From assembly GCA_021521415.1 (NCBI GenBank), contig JAIQDT010000301.1, positions 1,178,001 to 1,242,000 on the forward strand: 64,000 nt of DNA, in the 5' to 3' direction. The notes below the pieces were generated by a model. That model searched no databases and was not told where the DNA came from. It saw nothing but the letters and a program-made list of their open reading frames with translations. Made by a program: the position numbers and the translations under genes. The DNA is from Bidens hawaiensis (lineage: Eukaryota > Streptophyta > Magnoliopsida > Asterales > Asteraceae). Numbering within the stretch: position 1 is the first letter of the stretch; each line of letters begins with the position of its first letter. Shown here piece after piece: positions 53,487-64,000 of the stretch.

Positions 53487-54615
53487 ATGCTATACAGGAA
53501 ATCTCTTGCAGGTCCATACTTGAGGTGCATCGAGGATCTTGAAATCCAAGAGGTGCTCAAAGACTTTCACGAAGGTGATTGTGGTAATCACACCGGAGGT
53601 AGAGCCCTGTTTTCTAGGATACTGAGAACTGGATACTTCTGGCTGACAATGAAGAAGGATGCAATGGAATATTCAAAGAAATGTGACGCTTTCCAAAAAC
53701 ATGCAAACATCCTTCATCAGCCAGCAAAACCTATGTATCATATATCCTCTTCATGGCCTTTCATGAAATGGGGTATGTATATTGTAGGCAAGCTACCAAA
53801 GGCACCAGGTGGAAAGGTCTTTATGCTTTCTATGACTGATTACTTCTCCAAATGGATTGAAGTAGAAGCATTTGTGCAAGTCCGATAAAGGGAAGTTATA
53901 TCCTTTATTAAACGAAATATTATAACTAGATTTGGTATCTCTTCCGAAATTGTTTGTGACAATGGTTCCCAGTTTATCGGGAAAAGAACCACTAACTTTT
54001 GTGACAGTTGGGGGCATCAAGATGATTACTTCCACACCGGTCCATCCTCAAGCCAATGGTCAAGCGGAGTCTAGCAACAAGATTATCATCAACAACTTGA
54101 AGAAAAAATTAGTATCCAAGAAAGCAAAGTGGGCAGAAGAACTTCTCTATGTTCTTTGGACAGACAGGACAACACCAAAGAACGCAACATGTCAAACACC
54201 CTTCTCATTGGTGTTTGGCTCAGAGGCAGTAATTCCTACAGAAATTGTGGCCCCTACAGCCAGAACAAGCATCCATGATCCTGAAGCCAATGAAGAAATC
54301 CTTCTCAAAGACTTGGATACTGTTGAAGAACTCAGAGACCTTGCCAAGATCAGAATGATAGCTTATCAATAAAGGGTAGCTGGGGCAAACAACAAAAATA
54401 TAAGGATTAGAAGATTTCAAGAAGGAGACTTAGTCTTGAGGAAAGCTTTTCAAAACACAACCAATCCGACTGATGGGAAGTTAGCACCCAAATAAGAAGG
54501 TCCTTATTTGATTGAGTCGGAGGCAGGAAATGGGGCATATCATTTTCTCACTATGGAAGGTAACAGGTTACCAAGATCATGGAATGCTATCCACCTCAAG
54601 AAGTACTTCTTCTGA
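53487..54615 (+). pseudogene. Element D1 integrase
   Basis: Open pieces at 53487-53888 and 53932-54372 and a tail to the stop at 54613-54615 give integrase: HEGDCGNHTGGRAL zinc part, [15 protein letters not shown], in which the expected catalytic Asp of WGMD is Tyr, IVCDNGSQFI (reading around a shift near 53980), PQANGQAESSNK with the Glu, and GPYLIESEAGNGAYHF-like tail. Stops at 53886-53888, 54370-54372 and near 54495 interrupt it. Loss of the first catalytic residue alone would abolish activity. Confidence 0.85.
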
Positions 54616-55972
54616 TTAGGATCAAGTATCCTTTGAGGATCCATTATCCTTAGAGGATCAAGGATCCTAAGATCGGTAATATCTATCTAATCACTTATTC
54701 ATTTTAGATTTTTACTTATTTAAGGATAACATATTCTTAACATTTGTATTTTTCAAGTTTTAAGTAACGATGCAGGATATGAATAATATGTTTAATGATC
54801 AAGAGGTTGGACTCCTCTCCATTACACTTAAGGTACTATACTATTTCCCTTGGCCTAGCCCACGATTGGGTATGACCCCCGATGGTCATATCCCCTAAGG
54901 TTCAAAGGTTTTCACCTTTCTTATGAATTAGAGTTTCTACACTCTCGCCTGTAGCGCACGCTATCCAACGTATAGTCCGGGGAAGCGGGACCAGTACTCG
55001 CTTAGTGGCTGACAATTTCGTTGTTTTCGGCTATATGGAGGATCCTACGATTTATGGTAGACGTACCATACCACCGGTTTATAACATTTTCATGTTATCT
55101 TACGTTTGGGTTAAATCCCGGTTTGGGCGAGTCCCCAGTTGACATCCGTATCCTTGGGCCAGTCCCCAGTTTTGGGCTAGTCCCCAGTTTTGGGCTTGTC
55201 CCCAGTTCACGGGCTTTTCCCCAGTTCACGGGCTTGTCCCCAGCTGCACGGGCTTGTCCCCAGCTTATTATGTGGGCTTGTCCCCAGTCTAATGGGTATA
55301 ATCCCGATTAACATTATAACTTGTTTGCAACAGATTTTCTAAGTTCATTACGAAGATCAAGTCCTGTGCATTCAGAATCCTTAAATTACTTCTTCGAGGA
55401 TCACAGAAGAATCAGTACTTATGGTAGCTAAGGTCTACTTATACCTTGTGGTACAATTCCTACTTATAACTGTTATAAGTATTTTTTGTTTAAAGACTTG
55501 ACAATTTTTGAATTATTCCTCTAAGGATATTGAATCCTAAAAATTTCTTCTTATTTTTAAGGATATTCTATCCTAAAGTTTGGGCTTAAAAATGTTCTTT
55601 CCTAAAGTTTTATTTTTATTAATTTTAAGGATGTTCTATCTTAAAATTTTTTGAGAATATTCTATCATGAACATTTCTTTCAATCAAGAACAATTTTTGA
55701 AATTTTCAACAAAACCTTCACAATAACAAGCAAATAGTCAAAAATTTTATATTATTAAGCATAAGTCGCGAGGACTTAACGAAAATCCTTAACCCAGATT
55801 TCTCCATACGAAAGATGGACCATCCACCCGGGTTAAGCAGGTGTTACTAATTGTTCTTAAGGTGCAGGAAAATAAAAGTCAGAGGCACCAAAGGTTTCAT
55901 CCCTACAAACAGAGGATCCATCCACCTTCGGTACCCATGAGAATTGTCTTGAGGATCATTGATCCTTAAATC
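54616..55972. other. D1 spacer with short tandem repeats
   Basis: No gene is seen. Directly after integrase, 54616-54672 is a noncoding cluster of AGGATC and TATCCT words. At about 55120-55290 some eight units of roughly 20-27 bp repeat GGGCTTGTCCCCAG with small changes. A block near 54935-55000 (CTCTCGCCTGTAGCGCACG) matches, inverted, element C near 42140, so this spacer is homologous between C and D1. Confidence 0.7.
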
Positions 55973-56069
55973 TTAGTTACTATTGTCTATTACAACCGAA
56001 TTATCCATCAAAACATCAGCATCAAAAAAATGGGCTCGGGACTTGTCTTCAATATCCTTCATCGCCCAT

Positions 56070-57665
56070 TCAAGCTGCTTCCTCGCCTTCCGCAGCACCC
56101 GTTCCTTCACTAGCTTCCGCCACATCCTTGACTCCACTAGTCCCAGCTTCATTCTCCTCAGCCATCTCCATATCCTCATCGCCACCGAGAGCAGCCAGAG
56201 TAGTTTTCCAATTCTGCACATTCCAGGTCGCCCTATCAAAAGCAGGATCACCGGCCTCCATCGCCTTCTTAATCCTTGCTTGCAGCACCGACCTGGCAGC
56301 CCACATCTTAGCCTCTTCTGTAGCCTGTTTAACTTCCTCTTGGCGCTGGGCATCCGCTGTGGATACTTGATCCTCTAGCTGCCTCTTGAGCTGGGCTAAG
56401 GCTTTATCCTTGTTGACCACCGCATTCCTTAACCCGGACAGCTTATCACTCATCTGACTCACAATCTTTTCATAATGCTCTTTGAAAGCATTCACAGCCT
56501 GTAACCAACAGTTAAGCAAGGGTTAAAAGGATATTGGATCCTCATATTCAAAATAGCAGGATACAGGATACTTACAGTGAGGATCACGTCAAAGTGGGTT
56601 TCGGGCTCAAAGGACCTCTTTCTCTTGGAAGCAGCTGACTTGGCTCTGGTAGTTGCAGTCTTAGGCTCGAAACTAGTTGCTGCCTTCAAAGCTTCTTTCT
56701 TGATATCTTGAGGAGTGATCATACTATCGATGTCTTCCAAGGAGAACTTGCTAGCATATTTCTGAGACTTCTTGGTGCCTACAAATATTAAGTTAACAGA
56801 TAAGTATTCTATCTAATTTTATTTACTTTGAAATTATTATACTAAACCTACTTGACATATTGGAATCTGAGGAGATCTCACAAAAAGCTTCGATGAAACG
56901 GGCTTGGAAAGTTCTGACCTCGGTATCCAGTGCAAGGAACCGTTTTGTTTTCTCTTCAGTACCAGGTAATTTAGCCAACGAAGCGAAATTCTCAACTGCA
57001 AATAAAAAGAGGATGCAAAGTTAGATTAGTCATCAATGATCCTATCGTTATTAAGGATCCAGGATCCTACCCTTTCTGACCTATTTTGAAAGAAGGTCAG
57101 TCCCTCCGGTTATGGAGTCACGTTTCACAAAGAAGAATTAATTTCTCCAGAAGGAATCATTCAAAGTGACTTTTAAAATCGGATGGGGTTGTCGAGGTTT
57201 GGATTTCAAAAGGAATCAGGCTGGGCCATGGGTAGTGAGAGTATACAGACAGGACAACTCTGGAAGACCGAAGTCGATTTTTTCTTCCTCAATAATTCTT
57301 TCGATGGTGCCTAACACTCTCCAAAGCATCGGCATAGTTTGGATGTAGGATATGCCAATGGATTCGAAGAAGCTTTGTGTGAAAGAAGGGAACGGATAAC
57401 GATAGCCAATGAGGAAAGGGAAAGCCGGAAAACACACCCAAGCTTGTGAATATATGTCGCAATAGACGCCGGATTCATACCATCGGAACACGGTTTTTGG
57501 CGGAAATAAAGGATAGAACTCATCAATTTCGATATCTGTGAGTTTGCAGATTTCGATAGATGGATTGGCGATTAGATTCTGTGGTTGCATCTCCGTCAAC
57601 CCGGAGTCGTCGGAGGATTGGTCAGACGACTTAGAGGGAGGTGAAGAAGACGAAGCGACTGACAT
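56070..57665 (-). pseudogene. Antisense gene of element D1
   Basis: ATG at 57665 starts MSVASSSSPPSKSSDQSSDD. The N-terminal domain reads AWVCFPAFPFLIGYRYPFPS, GISYIQTMPMLWRVLGTIER, ELSCLYTLTTHG and, after a TGA at 57216-57218, a broken FFFVKRDSI segment with further stops. Downstream are KRKRSFEPETHFDV (about 56600) and a helical segment (56519-56070) with LAQLKRQLEDQVSTADAQRQ, ending in acidic Glu/Ala-rich sequence and TGA. The architecture matches element C's antisense gene. Introns are likely but I did not fix all borders. The copy is clearly inactive. Confidence 0.65.
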
Positions 57666-57876
57666 TATTATCAAAACAAAGAAAGTAAAGAGAAAAGAAA
57701 GGATACCTGATGTGTCGCCTGAATATGTGATTATAAAAAAGATATTGGGACGACATATATATGCGGTTATGATTAATATCAAGGGTTGGATAGTAAATAT
57801 TTCTGGAAATCGTCTAATCACTCAGTTTTCGCAGAAGATTCAAATTTCAAAATGCCAGCTATAAAGTATAAACACC

Positions 57877-57894
57877 CGCCATTTTGGGGGCAAT
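57877..57894 (+). other. Element D1 polypurine tract
   Basis: GCCATTTTGGGGGCAAT directly precedes the 3' LTR start; the G-rich core matches that of element C. Confidence 0.7.
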
Positions 57895-58511
57895 TGTTAG
57901 GACTGATATTTTCAATACTGAGGATATGTTATCCTTGAAGATGTGTCTGGATCAGTTATCCTCTTGAAAAGTTCCAGAGCCATATCAAAGATCTAGGATC
58001 CTTAGAGGTTGGTATTATTAACAATTGTTTCATATGTGTAGGTTAATATTCAACATAAAGTAACAACTCTATGACTGAGTCTACCTAAAGTTCGCTAGGG
58101 AGGCTCCCAGCACGTGGTCAATGAACGTTAGAGGAGTTGTGGAAGAGTGGCGTATAGTTAGGAGTTATAGTTAATTGTAATTTCCTTTATAAACATCGAG
58201 ATAATGATCGATTAAAAAGACACTTGTAACCACACACACTCAGAGCAGAACTCATAATTCTCTCTACACATTAGCATTCGTTGTAACATCGATCATAATC
58301 TCCAAGACACTTGTAACCTTTTTTGTGATTAATAAATTGGTGATCGACGAGTTATTATCACCCGGGGTTTTTTTCTTTTGATCTGAACAAGATCAAAGGG
58401 TTTTTCCTCGCAAAAAAACTCGTTGTTCATTCCATTTTCATTCATACAATCGTTGTTATTAGCATAGCACTATACCTCAATTTTACGGATTTGGATACAT
58501 TATCCTTAACA
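57895..58511 (+). repeat. Element D1 3' LTR (end-truncated)
   Basis: This copy matches 47956-48591 with scattered substitutions but stops at TTATCCTTAACA, lacking the last 17 bases. The loss lies between two ACA repeats, and the adjoining sequence is element C's gag repeat. Confidence 0.85.
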
Positions 58512-58548
58512 ATCCTGAGGGTCCTCCCTGCTGCGACAATCCTGAGGA

Positions 58549-58974
58549 TCCTGAGTGCTTGAAATATGAGGATCCAGGGTTGTATGCCATGGTCGACTCC
58601 GGACGCACAAATCCTGAAGATCCTGGAGGAGTGAAGTCCAGAGATCTCGGGACTAGTGGTGTGAATTATTCCACCGGCTTCTTGGCTTTCCTGATATCTT
58701 CCAGTTCCTTCACGAGCATCTGGTTGGTCTTGTTCTGGCGATCCATCTGTTCTTTTAACCGTCTATACATAGACAGAAGGTCGTTGTCAGATACCATGAT
58801 GGGATCCTGGGGAGACGGTATGGATCTTGAGAACACGGGAGTAGCAGGTTTCTTCTGAGTATTGTCAGGTTTCTTCGGGATACCACCACCAGGAGGAGAA
58901 GGAGGCATAAGAGGCCTCACAAAGGAATCTAAAGCTGCGACAGAAGAGGAAACATTCTTTGGTTGTGAAGACAT
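58549..58974 (-). pseudogene. Element C gag N-terminal part
   Basis: ATG at 58974 begins MSSQPKNVSSSVAALDSF; the frame contains a Pro-rich piece and LKEQMDRQNKTNQMLVKELE, which matches the coiled coil of D1's gag. A TAA at 58668-58666 interrupts it; beyond that, the same frame reads DFTPPGSSGF and GSSGLSQQGGPSG up to the D1 junction at 58511. Confidence 0.82.
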
Positions 58975-59033
58975 GTTGTGGATGTTGAAAGTAGGGTTTA
59001 ATTTGAGGGTTAATAATGATCAAAGCACCGTTT

Positions 59034-59054
59034 GCCCCATGGTGGGCGCCAAAT
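59034..59054 (-). other. Element C primer-binding site
   Basis: Minus strand ATTTGGCGCCCACCATGGGG follows the 5' LTR end. It differs from D1's site by one base (ACCATGG for ACCGTGG). Confidence 0.75.
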
Positions 59055-59647
59055 TGTTTCGGTCAAAAATTAACAAAGTAATTTTGTGATCAAATTCGTA
59101 TGTGAGGTAGAGTGCTTGATCAACGAAAGGGTGAACACAATGATTTGATTTCGATCGAAAAAGCCCTTGATCGTGAGGATCTCCGGCACAAAAAACCCTC
59201 GGACGGTGAAAACTATCACAGTCTATTTATTAATAACAAAAAAGGGGTAATTACAAGTGGTGGAGCTGATAATCGATCGTATACTAAGTGTTACAATGAG
59301 TGTTGATAGCTAAGTATGTGAGGTGTGTGTTCTAAATGATCATATCAGCTCGCTTAAATAAACAAATGAGTACAACTGAAATTCCGAGAAATCTAGAATA
59401 AACCCTAGACTAAGTCTCCCATGATCCGTTGCTGCCCACGTTTGAGTTAACGAAGCCTCACTAATTGCTGCTGCAAACCCACGTTCTTATTAGCACATTA
59501 AACACGTGGTCTTATCTTCAAAACAAATAAAATAAAAAAGGACAATTGGATTAGCAAAGTGTAATCCTCAGAATACTTGCACCGGCAGGATAGGTTGAAA
59601 TCTTTAAGTTATGATCAATCCCAAGGATAAAAAATCTGCTCCCAACA
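59055..59647 (-). repeat. Element C 5' LTR
   Basis: This 593-bp LTR begins TGTTGGGAGCAG on the minus strand at 59647 and is bounded outside by CAAAC (59648-59652). Confidence 0.9.
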
Positions 59648-59652
59648 CAAAC

Positions 59653-61387
59653 CACATGGAAGAATCGATAAGCGCATGTCTTTATGTTCGAAGGAACTCA
59701 AAGTCCTTACATGAAAAGTGTGACATTCGTCATTTTTTGGATTTTAATATATTTGTTTAACCGACTTGGATAAGTAATTCAGATCTTCCATGATCAATGA
59801 AAATGAGTATTTATTAGTATTTTATTGTGTTTACTTCACTTTATATTGTTATGCCACCTAAGTATGTAAAAAAACTCTTAAAATCGTTTATTTCGGGCTA
59901 AATTGCATTTTTGGAAAGATCATGGACTAAAATTGGCAAAATTAGGGATGACAATGGGTCGGGTTTAGGTATTCCCAAACCCATACCCGGTTATGAAAGT
60001 TCTTCCCAAACTGGTTGGGTTTTAATCGGGTAATTACCTGTCGGGTTTTGGTTTTCCCATCGGGTTTTGGGTTTCTTATCGGGTTTTGATAAAATACCTG
60101 TGGGGTATACCCGGCTCAAAACCCGCTAGGTTTCTACTGAGTTTTGACAAAATATAACTAATCGATTACAAAGATGGTCACTATAAACATAAAATGTCTC
60201 AAATAATTGACATAAACAAGTTTCGACAAATAATATATTTGGAATATAGTATATATATAATATAATAATTTATATAGGGTACATCGGGTAAATGGGTTTA
60301 TGTTATCGGGTAATCGGGTATATTAAAAATCCCAAACCCGTCCCAAACCCGCGAAAAATTTCAAAACTAATCCCAAACCCGTCCCAAACCCTAATGGGTC
60401 AGGAATTACCCGTCCCATTTATGTCGGGTTTTGGGTTTTCCCATCGGTTTCGGGTTTTATTGGCATCCCTAAGCAAAATGGAAAAGCTTGGGTAACCTAC
60501 CCGCCGCGTAGTGCGACGGCGATGGGACTGGTTGTGTCGCATAGTGCGATCAGCTGCCAGATACGGTTGGTTCACGTTTAAACACATGTTTTGACTTGAT
60601 TAGACCTGGTTTCTCATCTTAATCTCGCTTAGTATTCAAATTATTTACTCTGTAATGTTCCATTATCATAATCTATCGAAAACCCTTAAGTTTTATCCTC
60701 TAATTCATGATAAAAAAAATACAAACTTGATGATTATCTTCATACTTTTAAGTTTTAAACAAATTATCTCAATATTATTGATAAACATGAAGCCTAGCTC
60801 CAATTCCTAAATAAACAAACGATCAAATTCCTTCATTCTCTAATAATCAACTCTCAGTTTATACCCCCTTTCACGAATTCAAGCTTCATCAAGGTGTTCT
60901 TCAAGAGTTGACAATGAGAACTCAAACGGGTCTTCTAATCCTAAATCATTTTCTTCCCCCAATCAACCCCCAGGTAATTTTGTATTTTTCCAGTTAGTTA
61001 TCAACCCTTAAACGGAAGCCCTCATCTAATTTCAATAGATTTGGGGGATTTAAAGTTCAATTGAATCAAATTCAAGTTAGGGTTTATGCTATAAACTAAG
61101 TTGGGGCTTTTCAATTTGACCATGAACTAACTGGAATTAGCTTTTGTTCCTTCAATGTTTTATGTTTGTATCCGTCTTTTGTTTAGTTGGATCCGAATTT
61201 GACCTCAAATTAATATTCGGGTTGAACACAAACCGAACACTCACTTAAAAATGAACTTTCTATTTTTCATTTAAAAATCTCAAATTTATTTAACTATTCT
61301 ACTTAATTATCACTATTCTCATTTGGTTATGGTTTTAACCTTATGTAAGGTATCTTTTGCTTAACTTCACTTTTCTTATTTAATACC
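59653..61387. other. Host DNA between elements C and D2
   Basis: The first 100 bases may continue a host exon (HMEESISACLYVRRNSKS). A hAT-type element occupies 59943-60471. The remainder is AT-rich and I see no gene; 60900-61100 has an exon-like composition but no supported frame. Confidence 0.5.
59943..60471. mobile_element. Non-autonomous hAT-type element with CGGGTTTTGG-rich ends
   Basis: The 529-bp element begins TAGGGATGACAAT and ends ATTGGCATCCCTA (reverse complement TAGGGATGCCAAT). Flanks are GGCAAAAT (59935-59942) and AGCAAAAT (60472-60479), an 8-bp duplication with one mismatch. Both ends carry many ACCCG/CGGGT and CCCAAACCCG-type repeats, a subterminal repeat arrangement like the CGGTTC-rich element at 416-1101. 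It has no coding capacity. Confidence 0.85.
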
Positions 61388-62023
61388 TGTTATGGCATGG
61401 AATTTCTGCTAAGGATCCTTTATCCTTGAGTAACTTATGGATAGAATATCATTGAGATATGTTACAAATTGCAAAGGGTTAAGGATCCTTGGTATTATAT
61501 ATTTACTAATGATTGTGTTTGAATGGTGTTGTGTTTGTTAGATGTAATGGTTTGACGACTTGGTCCTCCTATTTTTTGCGCTACTGGATGACTCCCGCAC
61601 GTGGTCAAAGATATGGAATGGCTAGTGGCAAGAGTGGCGTGATTATAGGACATATAGTTAGTTGTTATTTTTATAAAATGAGTTATGATCAACTAGGTTT
61701 ATACACACTCACTAGTACACATTTGTAAACACCAGCTCAGAATTCTCTGTAAACAACAACACACACACTTAGATTCTTTGTATTCGTTGATCATAAACTC
61801 CACATTTGCAACCCGATTTTCACATTAATAAAGTGGTGATAGACGATTTGTCATCACCCGAGGTTTTTGTGCCGGCGATCCGAACAAGATCAACGGCTTT
61901 TCCTCGCAACAAATCCTCGTGTTCGTGTTTGCAATCATTTCATTATTGTTATCATCGAATTAGCACTAGACCTCACCTAACTAATTTGGTTACATTATCC
62001 TTAACCGATTTTTGACCAAAACA
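61388..62023 (+). repeat. Element D2 5' LTR
   Basis: It starts TGTTATGGCATGG and ends ACCAAAACA. It has exactly the length of D1's 5' LTR, and the downstream half (GTTGTCATCACCCGAGG-type block near 61845) is strongly conserved. The upstream third is more diverged, so the start is slightly less sure than the end. Confidence 0.8.
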
Positions 62024-62110
62024 ATATGGCACCCACCGTGGAGCCATTGGTGCTATAATCTAGAAAATACCCTATCAATATTCAACCTTTTCATACCCAT
62101 ATCTCCATCA

Positions 62111-63205
62111 ATGGCCTCTCAACAATCTTCTGCTTCATCAACTGTGCCCTCATTCGTTCCTCATTCCTCAAGAACCTTACCACCGATGCCTCCCCGTTCT
62201 AATTTCCCGTACTTATCTTCCTTTCCTTCCTTGTCTTGTAACGTATGAAGCACTAGACTCAGTCCACAGGAACCGGCTTTACGGGTTGCTTTCGATTTGG
62301 CATTCTCCTCCCCTTCCTGCTTTATTGGCATTACAGATCTTGTGAAAAAGTCCGATTGACTAATGGAAGGAAGCGAAGCTGTTTAAGTAAGAGTTAGCGC
62401 CTATGAAAAAGAGATTTGAATCGCTTTGTGGCGGGGTAAGCTGTGATCTTATTCCTAACTTGGGATATGAAGTAAAATAACATCGCAACTACCAGTCTTC
62501 CAGAGCTCAAAAACCACTGCTGCCACTTCTGTGGTTAACTCTAACAAGGATGTTTCTGCTATGTTTTCACAGGTTAAAGCTTACATGGAGCAGTAGAACA
62601 AGACTAACCAAAGGATCCTTCGGGAAATAGAAGACCTGAAGAGGACTAAGAGGCCAGCGTAGGATCAAACTCCCCTGATGCCTAGGATGCTAGATTTCAC
62701 CACTCCAGGTTCCTTGGTTCAGCCTACTCAAGGATCATCTATCCTCCAACCGGGATTCATGAGTCAACAAACTCAGGGATCCTCAGTTTTCCAACAAGGA
62801 TCATCCATCCTTAATCCGGGATCCATGGGTCAACAGGCTCAAGGATCCTCGATCTTTCATCAAGGATCATCGATCCTTTAACCAGGATCCTCTGGGTTAT
62901 GTTACCAAGGATCCCATAATTTCCAGCCTCAAGGATCCTTCCTCCAGAATCAAGGATCCTATGGAATTCAGCATCAGAAGTCTTCGGAGGTCCATGAAGG
63001 AGATATTATCCCCATGCAGACTATCGCATCTGGTGGACCAACTCCTGTAGAGGACGCTTCTTACCTCAGCCATTCTTATGGAATGCCGACGTTGACGCAA
63101 CATGTAGGATGTAATTGTGGTTCCATGCAGGATGCATGTATCAACCAAGCTATGGCTAAGGAACTGCAGAAACTTAAGGATATGATATCCAGCGTACCAG
63201 GATCC
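62111..63205 (+). pseudogene. Element D2 gag with foreign insert and internal deletion
   Basis: ATG at 62111 begins MASQQSSASSTVPSF, homologous to D1. After PPMPP the frame enters unrelated DNA (62194-62484). Homology resumes with KAYMEQ, then a TAG, NKTNQRILREIEDLKRTKRP, another TAG, and the GGATCC-coded repeat zone (QGSSILQPG, QGSSIFHQG). At DMISSVPG (about 63200) the sequence jumps to the protease-proximal DPEEVPQK, deleting about 1 kb that holds the capsid domain. No functional Gag can be made. Confidence 0.82.
62194..62484. other. Foreign insert in D2 gag, perhaps organellar DNA
   Basis: About 290 bp replace a 44-bp stretch of D1's gag and have no counterpart in D1 or C. The composition and words (GGAAGGAAGCGAAGC, AAGTAAGAGTTAGCGCC) differ from the surrounding element and remind me of plant mitochondrial intergenic DNA. 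The origin is a guess. No terminal repeats or target duplication are visible, which fits filler DNA captured during break repair. Confidence 0.45.
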
Positions 63206-63228
63206 TGAAGAAGTTCCTCAAAAAACAA

Positions 63229-64000
63229 CTCCTCCCCCATCAGATGCTCAAGTGATCAACTTCATATCCGGAGGCTCATATATATGCGGCACTTCTTTCT
63301 CTTCGGCAAAAAGGCACGCCAAAGAAACCGCTGGAGAATGGTGAACGACCAGTAATATCCACCACTTTGACGACTGACAAAAGGATCTTCTTCGATGAAG
63401 AAGATAAATCAAGCATCCAGGATCATCACCACGATGGTTTGATTGTAACTTTGTTTATTTCTGACCATTATGTGCGCAGGATCCTAGTCGATGGTGGAAG
63501 CTAGGTCAACATCATCCAACACAATGTACTCCAGAAGATGAATATCCCAGACTCGTAGATCATCACGAGGACGTCGGTTCTAGTTGGATTCAGTGGCGAG
63601 ACCAAGAAAACATTGGGGGACATCAAACTCCGGATATACACTGAAGGGTTAAACTCTTACAAAAAATTATGTGTTATTGATAACCTATCTTGTTACAATG
63701 TTATATTGGGCATGCCTTGGTTACATGGAATGAAGGCTGTAGCCTCTACTTACCACCAGTGCATCAAACTTCTGACTCCTTGGGGAGTAGTAAGGATAGA
63801 TGGTGACCAAATAGAAGCCAAGAATTATTATTTTTCATCCATGAAGCCTGAAGCTAAACAGACGATAGCATAGCAACCACAACAACATCCTAGGAACGTG
63901 TTGGAGGCTCGGGAGCGAGACATAAAAGAAGTATCCTTGGATCCAGAGGATCCAGATGTGAAAGTGTTCCTAGGATCCAGTATCCCTAATGAGATCGAGG
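63229..64000 (+). pseudogene. Element D2 protease and start of the RT region, partial
   Basis: The segment contains FISGGSYICGTSFSSAKRH, the protease site with a TAG in place of Ser (VDGGS then stop, about 63503), and the intact C-terminal half (63613-63873: NVILGMPWLHGMKAVASTYH). The usual ILGRP is ILGMP. After a stop at 63873 the RT-proximal sequence (ARERDIKEVSLDPEDPDVKV) runs to the window edge. Confidence 0.82.

Larger units (their letters stand above)
47956..58511 (+). mobile_element. Element D1: Tat-type retrotransposon nested in element C
   Basis: The element has a 636-bp 5' LTR (47956-48591) and a 617-bp 3' LTR (57895-58511) that lacks the final GATTTTTATCC..AAAACA part, primer site, gag, protease, RT, RNase H, integrase, a repeat zone, an antisense gene and polypurine tract. 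Nearly every coding segment has stops or frameshifts, so it is not autonomous. It lies in the opposite orientation to C and in the Gln/Gly-coding repeat of C's gag. Its flanks show no 5-bp duplication. The hexamer GGATCC is strikingly frequent across the element. Confidence 0.9.
38628..59647 (-). mobile_element. Element C: decayed Tat-type retrotransposon split by element D1
   Basis: Equal 593-bp LTRs lie at 59055-59647 (5') and 38628-39220 (3'), with target duplication CAAAC at 38623-38627 and 59648-59652. On the minus strand the order is primer site, gag N terminus (58974-58549), the nested element D1, the rest of gag, protease, RT, RNase H, integrase, a 57-bp repeat zone, an antisense gene and the polypurine tract. 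The LTR copies differ at many positions, and pol carries several stops and frameshifts, so C is older than A2 or B. Without D1 it would be about 10.4 kb. Confidence 0.92.
61388..64000 (+). mobile_element. Element D2: broken D-family retrotransposon, cut by the window edge
   Basis: A 636-bp LTR, primer site, gag, protease and the first bases of the RT region are present; the rest lies outside the window. Coding parts resemble D1 closely but contain stops, a foreign insertion (62194-62484) and a large gag deletion at about 63203. It must depend on other elements. The target duplication cannot be checked without the right side. Confidence 0.85.

Overview
The window is nuclear DNA of a flowering plant. 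The evidence is several LTR retrotransposons of plant Ty3/gypsy type, 8-bp-duplicating hAT-type mini-elements, a eukaryotic tRNA-Asp gene without encoded CCA, spliced genes, and a host gene that resembles the Arabidopsis protein At1g65710. The style of the elements suggests a eudicot, perhaps an Asteraceae species; that last step is inference. About 80% of the window is transposable element. No bacterial features are present.

Layout, left to right. 1-3577: AT-rich host DNA with two short hAT-type elements (416-1101 and 3030-3387). 3578-12914: element A1, a complete minus-strand Tat-type gypsy element (target duplication ACACG) that has lost RT, RNase H and the first half of integrase. 12920-14630: host DNA with a tRNA-Asp(GTC) gene. 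14631-25485: a minus-strand host gene for an N-myristoylation-type protein (MGACYS start). It is cut after its ninth codon by element B (16388-25458, duplication ACTAG), a chromovirus with one intact polyprotein frame and nearly identical 2185-bp LTRs. 25486-28282: host DNA with a third hAT-type element. 28288-37765: element A2 (duplication CAGAT), a plus-strand relative of A1 with intact gag, no pol, and nearly identical 977-bp LTRs. 37771-38627: pieces of an unrecognised spliced host gene hit by a fourth hAT-type element. 38628-59647: element C (duplication CAAAC), a minus-strand decayed Tat-type element, split in its gag by element D1 (47956-58511, plus strand). 59653-61387: host DNA with a fifth hAT-type element. 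61388-64000: element D2, a broken relative of D1 that runs off the right edge.

How the parts relate. A1, A2, C and D1 all carry, between integrase and the 3' LTR, a gene on the opposite strand to gag-pol. Each of these antisense genes has an N-terminal globular domain of the 'putative gypsy type transposon' kind, a low-complexity linker and a C-terminal alpha-helical region; in A1 and A2 I can place five exons with matching phases and a TATA box 130-140 bp upstream of the ATG. A1 and A2 cannot make their own reverse transcriptase, yet A2's LTRs differ at only two places that I found, so it must have moved recently with help from another element. B is the only element that looks able to move by itself. 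C and D1, with related pol regions in inverted orientation, could fold into a long hairpin transcript.
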